NCBI GenBank assembly: GCA_022791915.1
Contig: JAAWAB010000017.1
Location: 1 to 59,443, forward strand
Direction: 5' to 3'
Source of the DNA: Clostridia bacterium
GTDB lineage: Bacteria > Bacillota > Clostridia > Christensenellales > Pumilibacteraceae
Length of the DNA: 59,443 nucleotides
Part shown: positions 42,395-51,666 of the stretch, piece after piece
Numbering within the stretch: position 1 is the first letter of the stretch
Layout: each line of letters begins with the position of its first letter
The notes under the pieces: generated by a model
Told to the model about the DNA's origin: nothing
Database searches by the model: none
Seen by the model: only the letters and a program-made list of their open reading frames with translations
Position numbers and translations under genes: made by a program

Positions 42395-43240
42395 ATGGCG
42401 GAATGTAATCATAATTGCGAAAGTTGCGGTGAAAACTGCGGCGAGCGCAAACCCGAAAGTTTTATCTGCAAACCGCACGAAGGCAGCAGAATCGGTAAGG
42501 TAATCGCCGTAGTCAGCGGCAAGGGCGGCGTGGGCAAATCGCTTGTAACCGCACTTTGCGCCGTGGCGAGCGAACGCATGGGGTATCGCACTGCCGTGCT
42601 CGATGCCGACGTCACCGGTCCGTCCGTTCCCAAAATGTTCGGAATTTCCGAAAAAGCGGTGGGCAACGAGTTGGGGCTCTTTCCCGTTATCAGCCGCGGC
42701 GGCGTGCGCGTTATGTCGCTCAATCTGTTGCTTGACGAAGAAACCAGTCCCGTCGTATGGCGCGGACCGGTCATTTCGGGCGCCGTAAAACAATTCTGGA
42801 CAGACGTTGTGTGGGACGATGTGGATTACATGTTTATCGATATGCCGCCGGGAACGGGCGACGTTCCGCTCACCGTTTTCCAGAGCATTCCCGTAGACGG
42901 CATCGTGATTGTTACGTCGCCGCAGGAACTTGTTTCCATGATTGTGGAAAAAGCGGTAAACATGGCAAAAATGATGAAGGTGCCCGTGCTCGGTCTGGTG
43001 GAGAATATGAGCTGGGTCACGTGCCCCGACTGCGGCAAAAAACTGTACGTGTTCGGAGAGAGCGGCTTTGAAAGTACGGCGAAACGGTTGGGAATTACGC
43101 CTATCATGCAAATTCCCGTACAGCCCGAGATTGCCCGACTTGCCGATGAAGGCAGTATAGAAAACGTGGCGGCGGTCGATTTGACGCCGTTGGAAAAAAT
43201 GATAGCCAATCTCGGTCAATCGCGGAAAAAGCAAAAATAA
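42395..43240 (+). CDS. Mrp/NBP35-type Fe-S carrier ATPase
   Basis: The 281-aa P-loop protein is of the Mrp/ApbC group, which loads Fe-S clusters onto apoproteins. An N-terminal Cys cluster (CNHNCESCGENC, about 4-15) resembles that of NBP35-type members. The deviant Walker A is VVSGKGGVGKS (about 39-49), then DADVTGPSVPKMFG, DMPPGTGDVPLT and a C-terminal CxxC (CPDCGKK). It follows GAGGT in its leader. It is next to a lipid kinase gene 23 nt downstream. Confidence 0.92.
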   Translation: MAECNHNCESCGENCGERKPESFICKPHEGSRIGKVIAVVSGKGGVGKSLVTALCAVASERMGYRTAVLDADVTGPSVPKMFGISEKAVGNELGLFPVISRGGVRVMSLNLLLDEETSPVVWRGPVISGAVKQFWTDVVWDDVDYMFIDMPPGTGDVPLTVFQSIPVDGIVIVTSPQELVSMIVEKAVNMAKMMKVPVLGLVENMSWVTCPDCGKKLYVFGESGFESTAKRLGITPIMQIPVQPEIARLADEGSIENVAAVDLTPLEKMIANLGQSRKKQK

Positions 43241-43263
43241 TCGGGGAAAGGACGGCGTTTCGC

Positions 43264-44256
43264 ATGAAGTGTTTATACGTATATAATCCCGTAAGCGGGA
43301 AAGGGCAAGCCGAAAAAAAAAGACACTACATCGTGAAAAAACTGCGCGCGCGTTTCGGGAACGTAGACGTGCGCGCAACGCGCGAAGCGGGCGAACTCAA
43401 ACGGCTTGCGGCAGACGCTTGCGGCAAGTACGACGTTCTCGTGTTTGCTGGCGGCGACGGCTCGTTTAACGAGGCGGTGTCGGGACTCGCGGAAAGAGAA
43501 AATCGCCCCGTTTTGGGATATATTCCCACGGGTACGGTAAACGACATCGCACGCAGTACGGGAATCGCACGCAATATCCGCGGCGCCGTAAAGAATATTG
43601 TTTCGGGTTGGGCGTATCCGCTCGACGTAATGAAAGTAAACGACGGCTATGCCATGTATGTGGCGTGCAGCGGCGGCTTGACGGGTTGTTCGTATAAGGC
43701 GGAACAAAGCGTCAAGAAAAAAATCGGAAAATTCGCCTATGCCGTCGAAGTTCTCAAACACGAACTGGTGTTTGAAGATTATCCCGTCACCTTTATCGGC
43801 GACGAAGTAACGGTAGACACGCATGCCGTGATGGTGCTCATTATGAACGGGCGCAGTGTGGCAAGCATGCCCGTGAACGCGGGCGGATTGCTGGACGACG
43901 GAGAGGCGGAAATCGTAATCGTATGCCAGAATCCGCGGAGAAAAGAACCGAAAGTGCATCGGCATTTCCGCTATTTTTTCTCCGCTATTCGCGTGTTCGT
44001 TCGCGGATTTCGTCGCCTGCGCAAAAGCAAGCGCGTTTATTATACGTATAAGGGCAAGAGTTTTTCGGTAAAAGTGTCGCCCGACGTCGCCTGGAATTTA
44101 GACGGAGAGTTGGGGCAGAACGGCGATATTTCGGTACGGGTGTTAAGGCGACATGTCCGTCTTATTATGCCTACGCCCAAAAAGAAACGTTCCTGTTTGT
44201 CGGCTGATGCCGCTATTGCCGAAAAGCCGGACGTTTCGCTTACCTGCGCCGAATAA
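43264..44256 (+). CDS. Diacylglycerol kinase-family lipid kinase
   Basis: The 330-aa protein has the DAGK catalytic signature: YNPVSGKGQAEKK at the N-terminus, then VFAGGDGSFNEAVSGL (about 60-75) with the GGDG nucleotide-binding loop, and YIPTGTVNDIARS. A C-terminal beta domain (VSPDVAWNLDGE) is as in YegS/DgkB. It phosphorylates diacylglycerol or a related lipid at the inner membrane face. Substrate is not set by sequence. It sits after the Mrp gene and before rsmI. Confidence 0.9.
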   Translation: MKCLYVYNPVSGKGQAEKKRHYIVKKLRARFGNVDVRATREAGELKRLAADACGKYDVLVFAGGDGSFNEAVSGLAERENRPVLGYIPTGTVNDIARSTGIARNIRGAVKNIVSGWAYPLDVMKVNDGYAMYVACSGGLTGCSYKAEQSVKKKIGKFAYAVEVLKHELVFEDYPVTFIGDEVTVDTHAVMVLIMNGRSVASMPVNAGGLLDDGEAEIVIVCQNPRRKEPKVHRHFRYFFSAIRVFVRGFRRLRKSKRVYYTYKGKSFSVKVSPDVAWNLDGELGQNGDISVRVLRRHVRLIMPTPKKKRSCLSADAAIAEKPDVSLTCAE

Positions 44257-44293
44257 GTAAGCACGGGCGGAACGGTATGCCCGAGGAGAAAAC

Positions 44294-45094
44294 ATGCTGT
44301 ATCTTGTTTGTACCCCCATCGGGAATCTCAAAGATATCACCTACCGCGCCGTGGAAGTACTGCGCGGCGTTTCGATTATTTTGGCGGAAGATACGCGCAG
44401 GTCGGCGATTCTGTGCGGCGAATACGAAATCACCGCGCCTATGGTTTCGTATCAGAAATTCAACGAAAAGCAAAAGTGCGAAGAAATTGTGAGTCGGTTG
44501 CGCGCGGGCGAAGAAATTGCACTTGTTACCGACGCGGGCACGCCGCTCGTAAGCGACCCGGGCGCGGTACTCTTATCACGCGTAATCGAAGAAAACCTTC
44601 CGTATACGTTGGTGGGGAGCAGTTGCGCGTTCGTTTCCGCCGCTGTGCTTTCGGGATTCGATTTGCGCAGTCTGGCGTTCGGCGGATTTTTGCCCGAAAA
44701 GAATTCGGCGCGGGAAAAATATCTTGCGTCGTTTACTCGATTCGGCGGGTGCCTTGCGTTTTATGTATCGCCGCATGCGTTTATACGCGACTTGTCTGCA
44801 TTTTTTGCGGCTTTCGGCGCGCGCCGTGCCGTTCTGGTGCGCGAAATCAGCAAAAAGTTTGAAGAATGCGTTCGTTTCACGTTGGGAGAAACGCCCGATT
44901 TCACCGAGAAAGGGGAATACGTCCTCGTTATCGAAGGTAAACAGCCCGAAAGCGAAAAAAACGCTTTATCGGTGCGCGAACACGTGCTTTCTTATATGCG
45001 CGAAGGCATAGATAAAAAGGACGCAATCAAGCGCGCCGCCGCCGACCGCGGTGTGGCAAAGAGTGAAATTTATAAAGAAACGCTCGATTTGTAA
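44294..45094 (+). CDS. rsmI: 16S rRNA (cytidine1402-2'-O)-methyltransferase RsmI
   Basis: The 266-aa protein begins with the family signature YLVCTPIGNLKDITYRAVEVL and has ILAEDTRRS and VTDAGTPLVSDPG. The usual P-G-P/A-S-A strand is changed: here it reads TLVGSSCAFVSA, which may alter the SAM pocket. The C-terminal tail contains the KKDAIKRAAADRGVAKSEIYK helix often found in longer forms. It follows GGAGAAAAC and is 37 nt after the lipid kinase. Confidence 0.9.
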   Translation: MLYLVCTPIGNLKDITYRAVEVLRGVSIILAEDTRRSAILCGEYEITAPMVSYQKFNEKQKCEEIVSRLRAGEEIALVTDAGTPLVSDPGAVLLSRVIEENLPYTLVGSSCAFVSAAVLSGFDLRSLAFGGFLPEKNSAREKYLASFTRFGGCLAFYVSPHAFIRDLSAFFAAFGARRAVLVREISKKFEECVRFTLGETPDFTEKGEYVLVIEGKQPESEKNALSVREHVLSYMREGIDKKDAIKRAAADRGVAKSEIYKETLDL

Positions 45095-45187
45095 CAAATG
45101 CGGACGGACTTTTCGTACTCGCTCGTTTAACGCATGCGGTCTTGTGGGCACAACTTGCATCTGCCGATAGATATATGCGCGAAATGC

Positions 45188-45217
45188 TTGCAAAAAAGGG
45201 CGGCAATGTTATATAAT
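45188..45217 (+). promoter_or_regulatory. Promoter of the GH2-like gene
   Basis: TTGCAA (45188-45193), 18-bp spacer, TATAAT (45212-45217). Confidence 0.6.
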
Positions 45218-45246
45218 AAGATATAAAACGCAAAAAAGGGAATGAT

Positions 45247-47619
45247 ATGGTTATAGACATCGGCAAGGGCTGGAAGTATATCGAACGCGTTGCAAAAGAC
45301 GAAACGGGAATTCCCGCCGAAGCGGAAAACGTAGACCTTCCGCTCGATTTGTTGCGCCGTAAAAACAGAAACTATCATACGCCTTTGGGCGAATACGGCA
45401 GCTACTACGATGCCGTTGCCGTCACCTTGTATAAAAAATTGCCTACGCTCGAAAAAAGCGAATGGATTGTACTCGAACTGGAAGGCGTAGACCAGATTGC
45501 CGACGTATACATAAACGGAATTACCGTGGCGCACGTGGAAGGCGACGGCAAACATTTTATCGATATTACCGAATATTACCGCTACGGTGCGCAAAACGTC
45601 GTAAAGTTGTGCGTGTGGGCGCCCCAGCTTGCGGGCAGATATACGGGCGCGGGTATCAGCGGCGGCGTGCGGTTGCGTACGCATGCGCATGCGGTGGCGC
45701 TTCGTGACGACGGCGCCTACGTCGTGGCGGAAACGGAGAACGGACGCGCACATATAACGGTGAACGCCGAAGTATGCGATAAAACGGGTGAATGGGCGAA
45801 AAAACCGTTTTCGCTCGAAGCGGTAGTGTTGAACGCGCGCGGCAAAAAAACGGCGCGCAAGATTAAAAAGTTCAAACTCAAAGCGGCTTATATCAATCTG
45901 TGCGAAACCACGCTTCGTCTGTCGCGGTTTTATACCTGGTCGGTAGACGACCCGTATTTGTATACGCTTCGTCTTATTTTGCGCGATACCGAAGGGAATG
46001 TGCTCGACGAAAGCGAAAGTACGTTCGGCATTGTAGACAGAACCATGTCGACCACGCGCGGATTGGTGCTCAACGGGCGCGGGGTCAAACTTAAAGGCGC
46101 GGTTGTGAGCCGTGATAACGGCATTTTGGGCAAGGAAAGCACGCCTTCCGCCGAAGAATTCAAACTTTCGCGTATCAAAGAAATCGGCTATAACGCCGTG
46201 CGGTACGTCGGGTGCCCGACCGAGGCGGCGCTCGACACGTTGGACAAGTTGGGGCTTATGGCGGTTGTCGATTTATTCGGCGTTTGGAATCAGGGACAGT
46301 TTCCCTACGACGGGCATGTGCGGTTTGCGGCAAACGCCGCAATCGATACCGAACGCGCGGTGTGCACGCTCCGCAAACACCCTTGTGTGGTTGCCTACGG
46401 ATTGGGCGACGACGCGGCGGAAACGTACGGGCGGGGCGAAGGAAGTAAAACGGCGCAGGCGCTTGCCGAGCAGGTGCGTTCGCTCGATTGGTCGCGCCCC
46501 GTGGTGGTAAACGCATGCGAGCGCGTGCCGCTTCCCGAAGAACTGGCGGCGGCGGGCATTAAGGGTAAGCCGCAAGATAGCGCGGCGGCTATCGGCATGG
46601 GCAGAGAAAAAGATTTGTTCGGGAAACTGACCGAACCGTCGTTTGCGTGCGGCGATATTGCGGGTTATGCGTATCTGTATCCGCGCTATTCGTCCGATCG
46701 TTCCCGATTCCCCGACCGCCTGATACTGGGTACGGCTTGCTATCCTTCCCGCGCGTTCGAGGCGTTTGAAGAGTGTGAAAAAAATGCCAACGTGGTGGGC
46801 GAATTTGTTTATTGCGCCGCCGATTATCTCGGCTATCCGCTCGGCAAACCCGTATTTGAAGACGAGCAACTTAAACTGTTGCCGCCGCATTGTTCGTTCT
46901 GCGGCGATTTGGATTTGATCTATAACCGCAAACCCGCCGCATATTATCGCAGTATCATGCTCGGGAATCGTTCCGAAAGCTGTATCGCCGTTTCCGACCC
47001 CGAGTCGCGTCAAACGGTGGATAAGGCGGGCTATTCCGTCAAGCAGGCGCACTGCGTGTGGAACTGGCCGCACAATCTCGGCAAACCCATGGAAGTGGAA
47101 GTGTATTCGGGTGGCGAAGTGGTGGCTTTGTATCGCGACGGTAAGTTGATAGGCAGAAAGCTTGCGGGTAAAGTCAACAAGCACGTGGCTACGTTCAAAA
47201 CCGAATATTATCCGGGCACCGTGGAAGCGGTAGGCTACCATAAAGGGCGCGAGTGCGGCAGAGTGACGCTCGAATCGGTTACGGCGCCGCGTGCGGTTAA
47301 ATTGTCGTGCGCCCGCAAGGCGCGCAAAAGCGGCGAACTTTTCTTTGTGGAAATCGCCGTTACCGATAAAGAAGGCAGAGTGGTGCCGTATGCCTCCCGC
47401 GAAGTGGAAATCGCCGTTTCGGGTCAGGGCGAGTTGTATGCAATCGGTTCCGCCGACCCCGAGTCGCAGAACAAAACGGCGGAAACGTCCATGTGCGCCG
47501 TTTATGAAGGAAGAGCGCTTGCGGTAATCCGCGCGTTCGAGGAAGGCGACGGAAAAATTACGGTTAAGGCAACGGGCGACGGACTGTTGAGCGGAAAAAT
47601 CGCCCTGCGCGTCCGTTAA
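45247..47619 (+). CDS. GH2-fold protein, probably catalytically inactive
   Basis: The 790-aa protein has the beta-galactosidase/glucuronidase layout: N-terminal sugar-binding domain (IADVYINGITVAHVEG, about 80-95), Ig-like domain (YTWSVDDPYLYTL), TIM barrel (about 280-560) and C-terminal beta domains. No signal peptide is present, so it should be cytosolic. Key GH2 positions are changed: HPCVVAYGLGDDAAE (residues 385-389) replaces the usual S-L-G-N-E acid/base site; GTACYP (495-500) replaces the G-S/T-E nucleophile strand; RYVGCPT (319-325) replaces the R-T-S-H-N-P motif. The nearest neighbour is a propeller-like lipoprotein. A binding or regulatory role is possible. Confidence 0.8.
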   Translation: MVIDIGKGWKYIERVAKDETGIPAEAENVDLPLDLLRRKNRNYHTPLGEYGSYYDAVAVTLYKKLPTLEKSEWIVLELEGVDQIADVYINGITVAHVEGDGKHFIDITEYYRYGAQNVVKLCVWAPQLAGRYTGAGISGGVRLRTHAHAVALRDDGAYVVAETENGRAHITVNAEVCDKTGEWAKKPFSLEAVVLNARGKKTARKIKKFKLKAAYINLCETTLRLSRFYTWSVDDPYLYTLRLILRDTEGNVLDESESTFGIVDRTMSTTRGLVLNGRGVKLKGAVVSRDNGILGKESTPSAEEFKLSRIKEIGYNAVRYVGCPTEAALDTLDKLGLMAVVDLFGVWNQGQFPYDGHVRFAANAAIDTERAVCTLRKHPCVVAYGLGDDAAETYGRGEGSKTAQALAEQVRSLDWSRPVVVNACERVPLPEELAAAGIKGKPQDSAAAIGMGREKDLFGKLTEPSFACGDIAGYAYLYPRYSSDRSRFPDRLILGTACYPSRAFEAFEECEKNANVVGEFVYCAADYLGYPLGKPVFEDEQLKLLPPHCSFCGDLDLIYNRKPAAYYRSIMLGNRSESCIAVSDPESRQTVDKAGYSVKQAHCVWNWPHNLGKPMEVEVYSGGEVVALYRDGKLIGRKLAGKVNKHVATFKTEYYPGTVEAVGYHKGRECGRVTLESVTAPRAVKLSCARKARKSGELFFVEIAVTDKEGRVVPYASREVEIAVSGQGELYAIGSADPESQNKTAETSMCAVYEGRALAVIRAFEEGDGKITVKATGDGLLSGKIALRVR

Positions 47620-47678
47620 TGTTCCAATGCGGTGCAAAAAGCCGCGGCGGAGATATTGCGCGCGATACGGTTAAATAA

Positions 47679-47708
47679 TTGACTTTGCGGCAACAATTGT
47701 AGTATACT
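47679..47708 (+). promoter_or_regulatory. Promoter of the propeller-like lipoprotein
   Basis: TTGACT (47679-47684), 18-bp spacer, TATACT (47703-47708). Confidence 0.7.
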
Positions 47709-47769
47709 ATACGCAATCGGCAATAAAAAACAAAACGATTTTGCAAATCATACGGAGTACGATAAAGAA

Positions 47770-49605
47770 ATGAAGAAAAAGATTTTTCCTTTACTTGCGT
47801 GTCTGCTGTTGGCGGTGAGCTTTGCGCTCGCGGGTTGCGGCGATTCGTTTTCCAAAATCAAGGTAAACGGAACCCAGTCGTATGACTACACCGTACACAG
47901 CCAGGGCGGCATGGCGGTGCAATACGGCAACTATGTGTATTTCATCAACGGCTATGCGGGCTACGACGATACCGACGGCAAACAGAATCTTTGGCCGGAC
48001 GTAGTAAAGGGCGGGTTGTATCGCGCCGAGCTTTCGGGTAAGGCGGAAAAAGATACGAACGGCAACGCCACGGGTGAATTTACCGTAGAAAAGACGCCCG
48101 ACGCAGTGCTCACGGGTATGGAATTCGTTGTGTCGGCGGGCGTGGGCTACGACGGCAATGCAACCGACGTTGTGAACGTGCAGCAGATTGCGCCCAAACG
48201 TATCGGCACGTCGGGCTATAACCAAGGCGGCATATTCATATACGACGAATGGGTATATTTTGCCACTCCCAACAACGAGAAAGATAAATCGGGTACCGTG
48301 CAAATCACAAAAACCGATTTCTTCCGTGCACGGTTAGACGGAACCGACGTACAGAAAATCTACACCACCGAAAACGCAGACAATGCAACAAAACCGTATG
48401 CTTTCTATAAATATGCGGGCGCCGTGTATCTTGTGGCGCAAGACGGCACCGACGTCGTTTCGGTGAAAATGAGCAAAAAACCCGGCAACAAAGTGCGGAT
48501 TGCACAAAACGTGACCAACGTGCTGTTGCCGTATTCTCAAACCTATTATGCGGGCATGAATGAAAACACGTTGGAACATTTTGTGTATGTTCTGCGTGCG
48601 GCAACCGATGACGATTATCAGCGGTCGGGCAATATTATCGAAATTATGCGTCCCGACGGAACGCAGGGCGGTGTAATTCACTCGCAAGGAAAAACGGACG
48701 ATACGCTCGAATCGGTGCGCAACGGATTGTTATTCTACCGCACGGCAAACACGTCTAAACAAACCGAAATTCACTACACCAATTTGCACGACGTGCTCAT
48801 GGGCGACCATGGCGACGCGGGATATAAGGCATATCAGCAGACGCTTGCCGACTACGTGGACGAAAGCGGCGAGTTCAAAGCGGGCGTTACCGAGGCACAG
48901 CAACAGGAATATCGCTTGAACGCGCGCGAGCAGATGAGCGGCGTGCTCGGTTCCGCGGCGATTGCCGACTATACTGCCACGTACTGTTTCCGTCCGGGCG
49001 GAGAGCGTAGCGACATGGTGTATATGTTGGGTGTGTCCTCTTCCAAAATCGAACTTCGCAGCAGCTTGGATAACGGCGCAACCACTATATACGAAGGCGA
49101 GGCAACCTTACTTGCCGTAGAAGGCGAATATGTATATTTAAAGGCGGATAATCTGATTTACCGTACCAAATGGCTTGCGCCGAGTGCGGCGGAACAGATT
49201 TCGGAAAGCAGTGTAAGCGAGTCGGCACCGTATAACGGCGACTACTGCGCGGGTTATATCGTTTACGTAGGGTCTGCCGACGAGTTCGCGTCCGATTATA
49301 CGCTCTTCAAACAGGTAGACCGTGTCGACGGAATGGAGTCGGTATTCGCGGGCGTAAAAGTATCGGGTGATATATTCGGCGTGCCCGAAATCTCGATGAA
49401 AAAAGGCGTGATTTCGTGGGGTGCGTCCACAAACGCCGCAAGCTATAACGTGTATAATTCGGTAGACGGCGTGGTTACGCTCGTTTCCGAAAAGCAGAGC
49501 GAAACAAGCTATACCATAGCCGACGGACAAACGGGCGAGTTCTGGGTGTGCGCGGTGAGTAGCGGCGGACTGGTAGGAACAAAATCCAACATCGTTCGCG
49601 CGTAA
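47770..49605 (+). CDS. Lipoprotein with propeller-like repeats and C-terminal FN3-like domain
   Basis: The 611-aa protein has a lipoprotein signal with lipobox Cys23 (LAGC). The body is beta-rich with recurring hydrophobic G.YVYF / WVYFATP / VYLVAQDG / YVYLKADNLIYR blades, resembling the DUF5050-type beta propellers seen in Clostridia surface proteins. The C-terminal 85 residues (SMKKGVISWGASTNAASYNVYNS...) look like a fibronectin-III domain. A ligand is unknown. It has its own promoter and a terminator, and follows the GH2-like gene by 150 nt. Confidence 0.75.
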   Translation: MKKKIFPLLACLLLAVSFALAGCGDSFSKIKVNGTQSYDYTVHSQGGMAVQYGNYVYFINGYAGYDDTDGKQNLWPDVVKGGLYRAELSGKAEKDTNGNATGEFTVEKTPDAVLTGMEFVVSAGVGYDGNATDVVNVQQIAPKRIGTSGYNQGGIFIYDEWVYFATPNNEKDKSGTVQITKTDFFRARLDGTDVQKIYTTENADNATKPYAFYKYAGAVYLVAQDGTDVVSVKMSKKPGNKVRIAQNVTNVLLPYSQTYYAGMNENTLEHFVYVLRAATDDDYQRSGNIIEIMRPDGTQGGVIHSQGKTDDTLESVRNGLLFYRTANTSKQTEIHYTNLHDVLMGDHGDAGYKAYQQTLADYVDESGEFKAGVTEAQQQEYRLNAREQMSGVLGSAAIADYTATYCFRPGGERSDMVYMLGVSSSKIELRSSLDNGATTIYEGEATLLAVEGEYVYLKADNLIYRTKWLAPSAAEQISESSVSESAPYNGDYCAGYIVYVGSADEFASDYTLFKQVDRVDGMESVFAGVKVSGDIFGVPEISMKKGVISWGASTNAASYNVYNSVDGVVTLVSEKQSETSYTIADGQTGEFWVCAVSSGGLVGTKSNIVRA

Positions 49606-49614
49606 CAAAGAACG

Positions 49615-49648
49615 AAAGGAGAGTGCCGCAAGGTAATCTCCTTTTATA
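49615..49648 (+). terminator. Intrinsic terminator
   Basis: AAAGGAGA (49615-49622) pairs with TCTCCTTT (49637-49644), followed by a short T/A tail. Confidence 0.65.
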
Positions 49649-49682
49649 TTTGCGTTGTTTTGCCAAAGTCTGTCGATTTTGC

Positions 49683-49712
49683 TTGACAAACGCAATCGAT
49701 TCATATTAAAAT
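49683..49712 (+). promoter_or_regulatory. Promoter of rplM-rpsI
   Basis: TTGACA (49683-49688), 18-bp spacer, TAAAAT (49707-49712). Confidence 0.7.
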
Positions 49713-49719
49713 ATATAGG

Positions 49720-49810
49720 CATTTTGCGCCGAAGTGTTTTTTTCCTGTTTGCGGATTTAGCCCCCGCAAACGCACGGACAACATAAAGGCGGAGAAAAGT
49801 CATTCGGCGG
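49720..49810 (+). promoter_or_regulatory. Candidate L13 leader
   Basis: The leader before rplM is about 150 nt. GTTTGCGG (49747-49754) pairs with CCGCAAAC (49764-49771), followed by GGACAACATAAAGGCGGAG. This resembles the structured leader that lets L13 repress its own operon in Firmicutes, though the match is from memory of the pattern. Confidence 0.45.
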
Positions 49811-49868
49811 CGACGGCGTGAAACGGCGACGTTCGAGTGCAAATATTTTGTGAAAAGGATATTGTGCA

Positions 49869-50315
49869 ATGAAAACATTTATGGCTAACGAGCAGACGGT
49901 CACGCGCAAGTGGTACGTTGCAGACGCGGCAGGCGTTCCGCTCGGCAGATTGGCAAGTCAGGTGGCGGCAGTGTTGCGCGGGAAGAATAAGCCCGAGTTT
50001 ACGCCGCATGTGGATACGGGCGATTTCGTTATCGTCATCAATACCGATAAGGTTTTGCTTACGGGCAAGAAACGCGAACAAAAAATGAAACGGCATCACA
50101 CCCTGTATATGGGCGGGCTCAAAGAAATCAAGTATGATAAGTATTTGTCCGAAAAGAGCGACGACGCCGTATACGAAGCGGTGAAGGGAATGTTGCCCAA
50201 AAACTCGCTCGGCAGAAAAATGCTCAAAAAACTCCGCGTGTACAAGGGTGCGGAACACAAGCACGAGGCGCAACAGCCCCAACCTATGAATCTTGTAGCA
50301 AAGAGGTATAACTGA
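49869..50315 (+). CDS. rplM: 50S ribosomal protein L13
   Basis: The 148-aa protein starts [20 protein letters not shown] and contains [29 protein letters not shown] and the C-terminal [10 protein letters not shown] tail, all standard for L13. It begins 8 nt after AAAGGA and forms the usual two-gene unit with rpsI. Confidence 0.97.
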   Translation: MKTFMANEQTVTRKWYVADAAGVPLGRLASQVAAVLRGKNKPEFTPHVDTGDFVIVINTDKVLLTGKKREQKMKRHHTLYMGGLKEIKYDKYLSEKSDDAVYEAVKGMLPKNSLGRKMLKKLRVYKGAEHKHEAQQPQPMNLVAKRYN

Positions 50316-50316
50316 T

Positions 50317-50730
50317 ATGGCAACCAAATCATCGGCAAAAAAGAAAATCCAGTTCTGGGGAACGGGACGCCGTAAAAAGGCGATTGCTCGTGTGCGCCTG
50401 CTTCCCGGCAGTGGCAATATAACGGTGAACAAGCGTTCGCTCGACGATTATTTCGGGCTCGATACGCTCAAACTGATTGTGAATCAACCGCTCGAAACAA
50501 CGGGCGCCGTGGGTAAGTTCGATATTTTCGTCAACGTGAAAGGCGGCGGCTTTACCGGTCAGGCGGGTGCAATTCGTCACGGTATCGCGCGTGCTTTGTG
50601 CGAGGCGGACGGAGCATATCGCGCGCCGCTTAAAAAGGCGGGTTATTTAACGCGCGACCCGAGAATGAAAGAGAGAAAGAAATACGGTTTGAAAAAAGCG
50701 CGCAAATCGCCGCAGTTCTCCAAGAGATAA
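50317..50730 (+). CDS. rpsI: 30S ribosomal protein S9
   Basis: The 137-aa protein has [24 protein letters not shown] and the conserved basic C-terminus [16 protein letters not shown], whose last residues reach the P-site tRNA. It starts one base after the rplM stop, so translation is probably coupled. A strong terminator follows. Confidence 0.97.
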   Translation: MATKSSAKKKIQFWGTGRRKKAIARVRLLPGSGNITVNKRSLDDYFGLDTLKLIVNQPLETTGAVGKFDIFVNVKGGGFTGQAGAIRHGIARALCEADGAYRAPLKKAGYLTRDPRMKERKKYGLKKARKSPQFSKR

Positions 50731-50741
50731 TCGCATGCTTC

Positions 50742-50775
50742 AACAGCTTTTCCGCACGGGAAAGCTGTTTTGCTT
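50742..50775 (+). terminator. Intrinsic terminator after rpsI
   Basis: AACAGCTTTTCC (50742-50753) pairs with GGGAAAGCTGTT (50758-50769), followed by T residues. Confidence 0.8.
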
Positions 50776-50793
50776 GTCGGGTGGGTATAAAGA

Positions 50794-51600
50794 ATGAATC
50801 TGAAAGATACTTTGCGAAAACACGGATTTGCATGCAGTAAGCGGTACGGGCAGAACTTTTTGTCCGACCCGCAACTTTTGCGCGCCATTGCGTGCGACGG
50901 CGCCTGTGCGCAAGACACCGTAATCGAAGTAGGCGCGGGGGCGGGTACGCTCACGCGGGCGTTGTGCGATATGGGCGCAAATGTAATCGCATTTGAAATC
51001 GACGAACGGTTGCGCCCCGTACTTGCCGAAACGTTGGCGGGTACGAGCGCGCGCGTAATCTATGCCGACGTAATGGAATACGAGCTTTCGTCGCTTGCGG
51101 CGGGTAAGTATCGTTTGGTTGCCAACTTGCCGTATTATATTACCACACCCGTGATTTTCCGCTTTTTATACGACCCCAATCTTTTAAGTATGACCGTTAT
51201 GGTGCAAAAAGAAGTGGCACAGCGCATTTGTGCCGCCGCGGGTACTGCCGCATACGGTGCGCTTTCGGCGCAAATGCAGGTGATGGGCAACGTAAAGATT
51301 GTGCGGGAAGTGCCGCGCAATATGTTTTTGCCTGCGCCCGACGTGGATAGCGCCGTCGTGCGGTTGGATATTGCGCCGCTTTGCCGTTCGACGCTGCTGC
51401 CTTCTTACCGAAAGGCGGTTGCCGCCGCATTTGCCATGCGAAGAAAAACGCTTGCCAACAATCTGACGGCGGCATATTCTCTTTCCAAGGCGAAAGCGGA
51501 AGAAATCGTGCAAGCGGTTTGCGGCAATCGTTCTGCCCGCGGCGAAACGTTTTCACCCGAACAATTCATTGCGCTTGCCGAACTTCTCGACGGAAAATAA
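50794..51600 (+). CDS. rsmA: 16S rRNA dimethyladenosine transferase RsmA/KsgA
   Basis: The 268-aa enzyme dimethylates A1518 and A1519 in helix 45 of 16S rRNA. It shows KRYGQNFLSDPQLL near the N-terminus, SAM motif VIEVGAGAGTLTRAL (about 43-57), and catalytic NLPYYITTPV (about 109-118). Length is typical. Shine-Dalgarno is weak (GTGGG). It lies just past the rpsI terminator, and no separate promoter was recognised in the 24-nt gap. Confidence 0.95.
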   Translation: MNLKDTLRKHGFACSKRYGQNFLSDPQLLRAIACDGACAQDTVIEVGAGAGTLTRALCDMGANVIAFEIDERLRPVLAETLAGTSARVIYADVMEYELSSLAAGKYRLVANLPYYITTPVIFRFLYDPNLLSMTVMVQKEVAQRICAAAGTAAYGALSAQMQVMGNVKIVREVPRNMFLPAPDVDSAVVRLDIAPLCRSTLLPSYRKAVAAAFAMRRKTLANNLTAAYSLSKAKAEEIVQAVCGNRSARGETFSPEQFIALAELLDGK

Positions 51601-51666
51601 ATAAAATTGCGAATCGGCGGGACAAAATGCTCTTCTCGGTTGTTATATATGTAGGAGATGCAAAAT

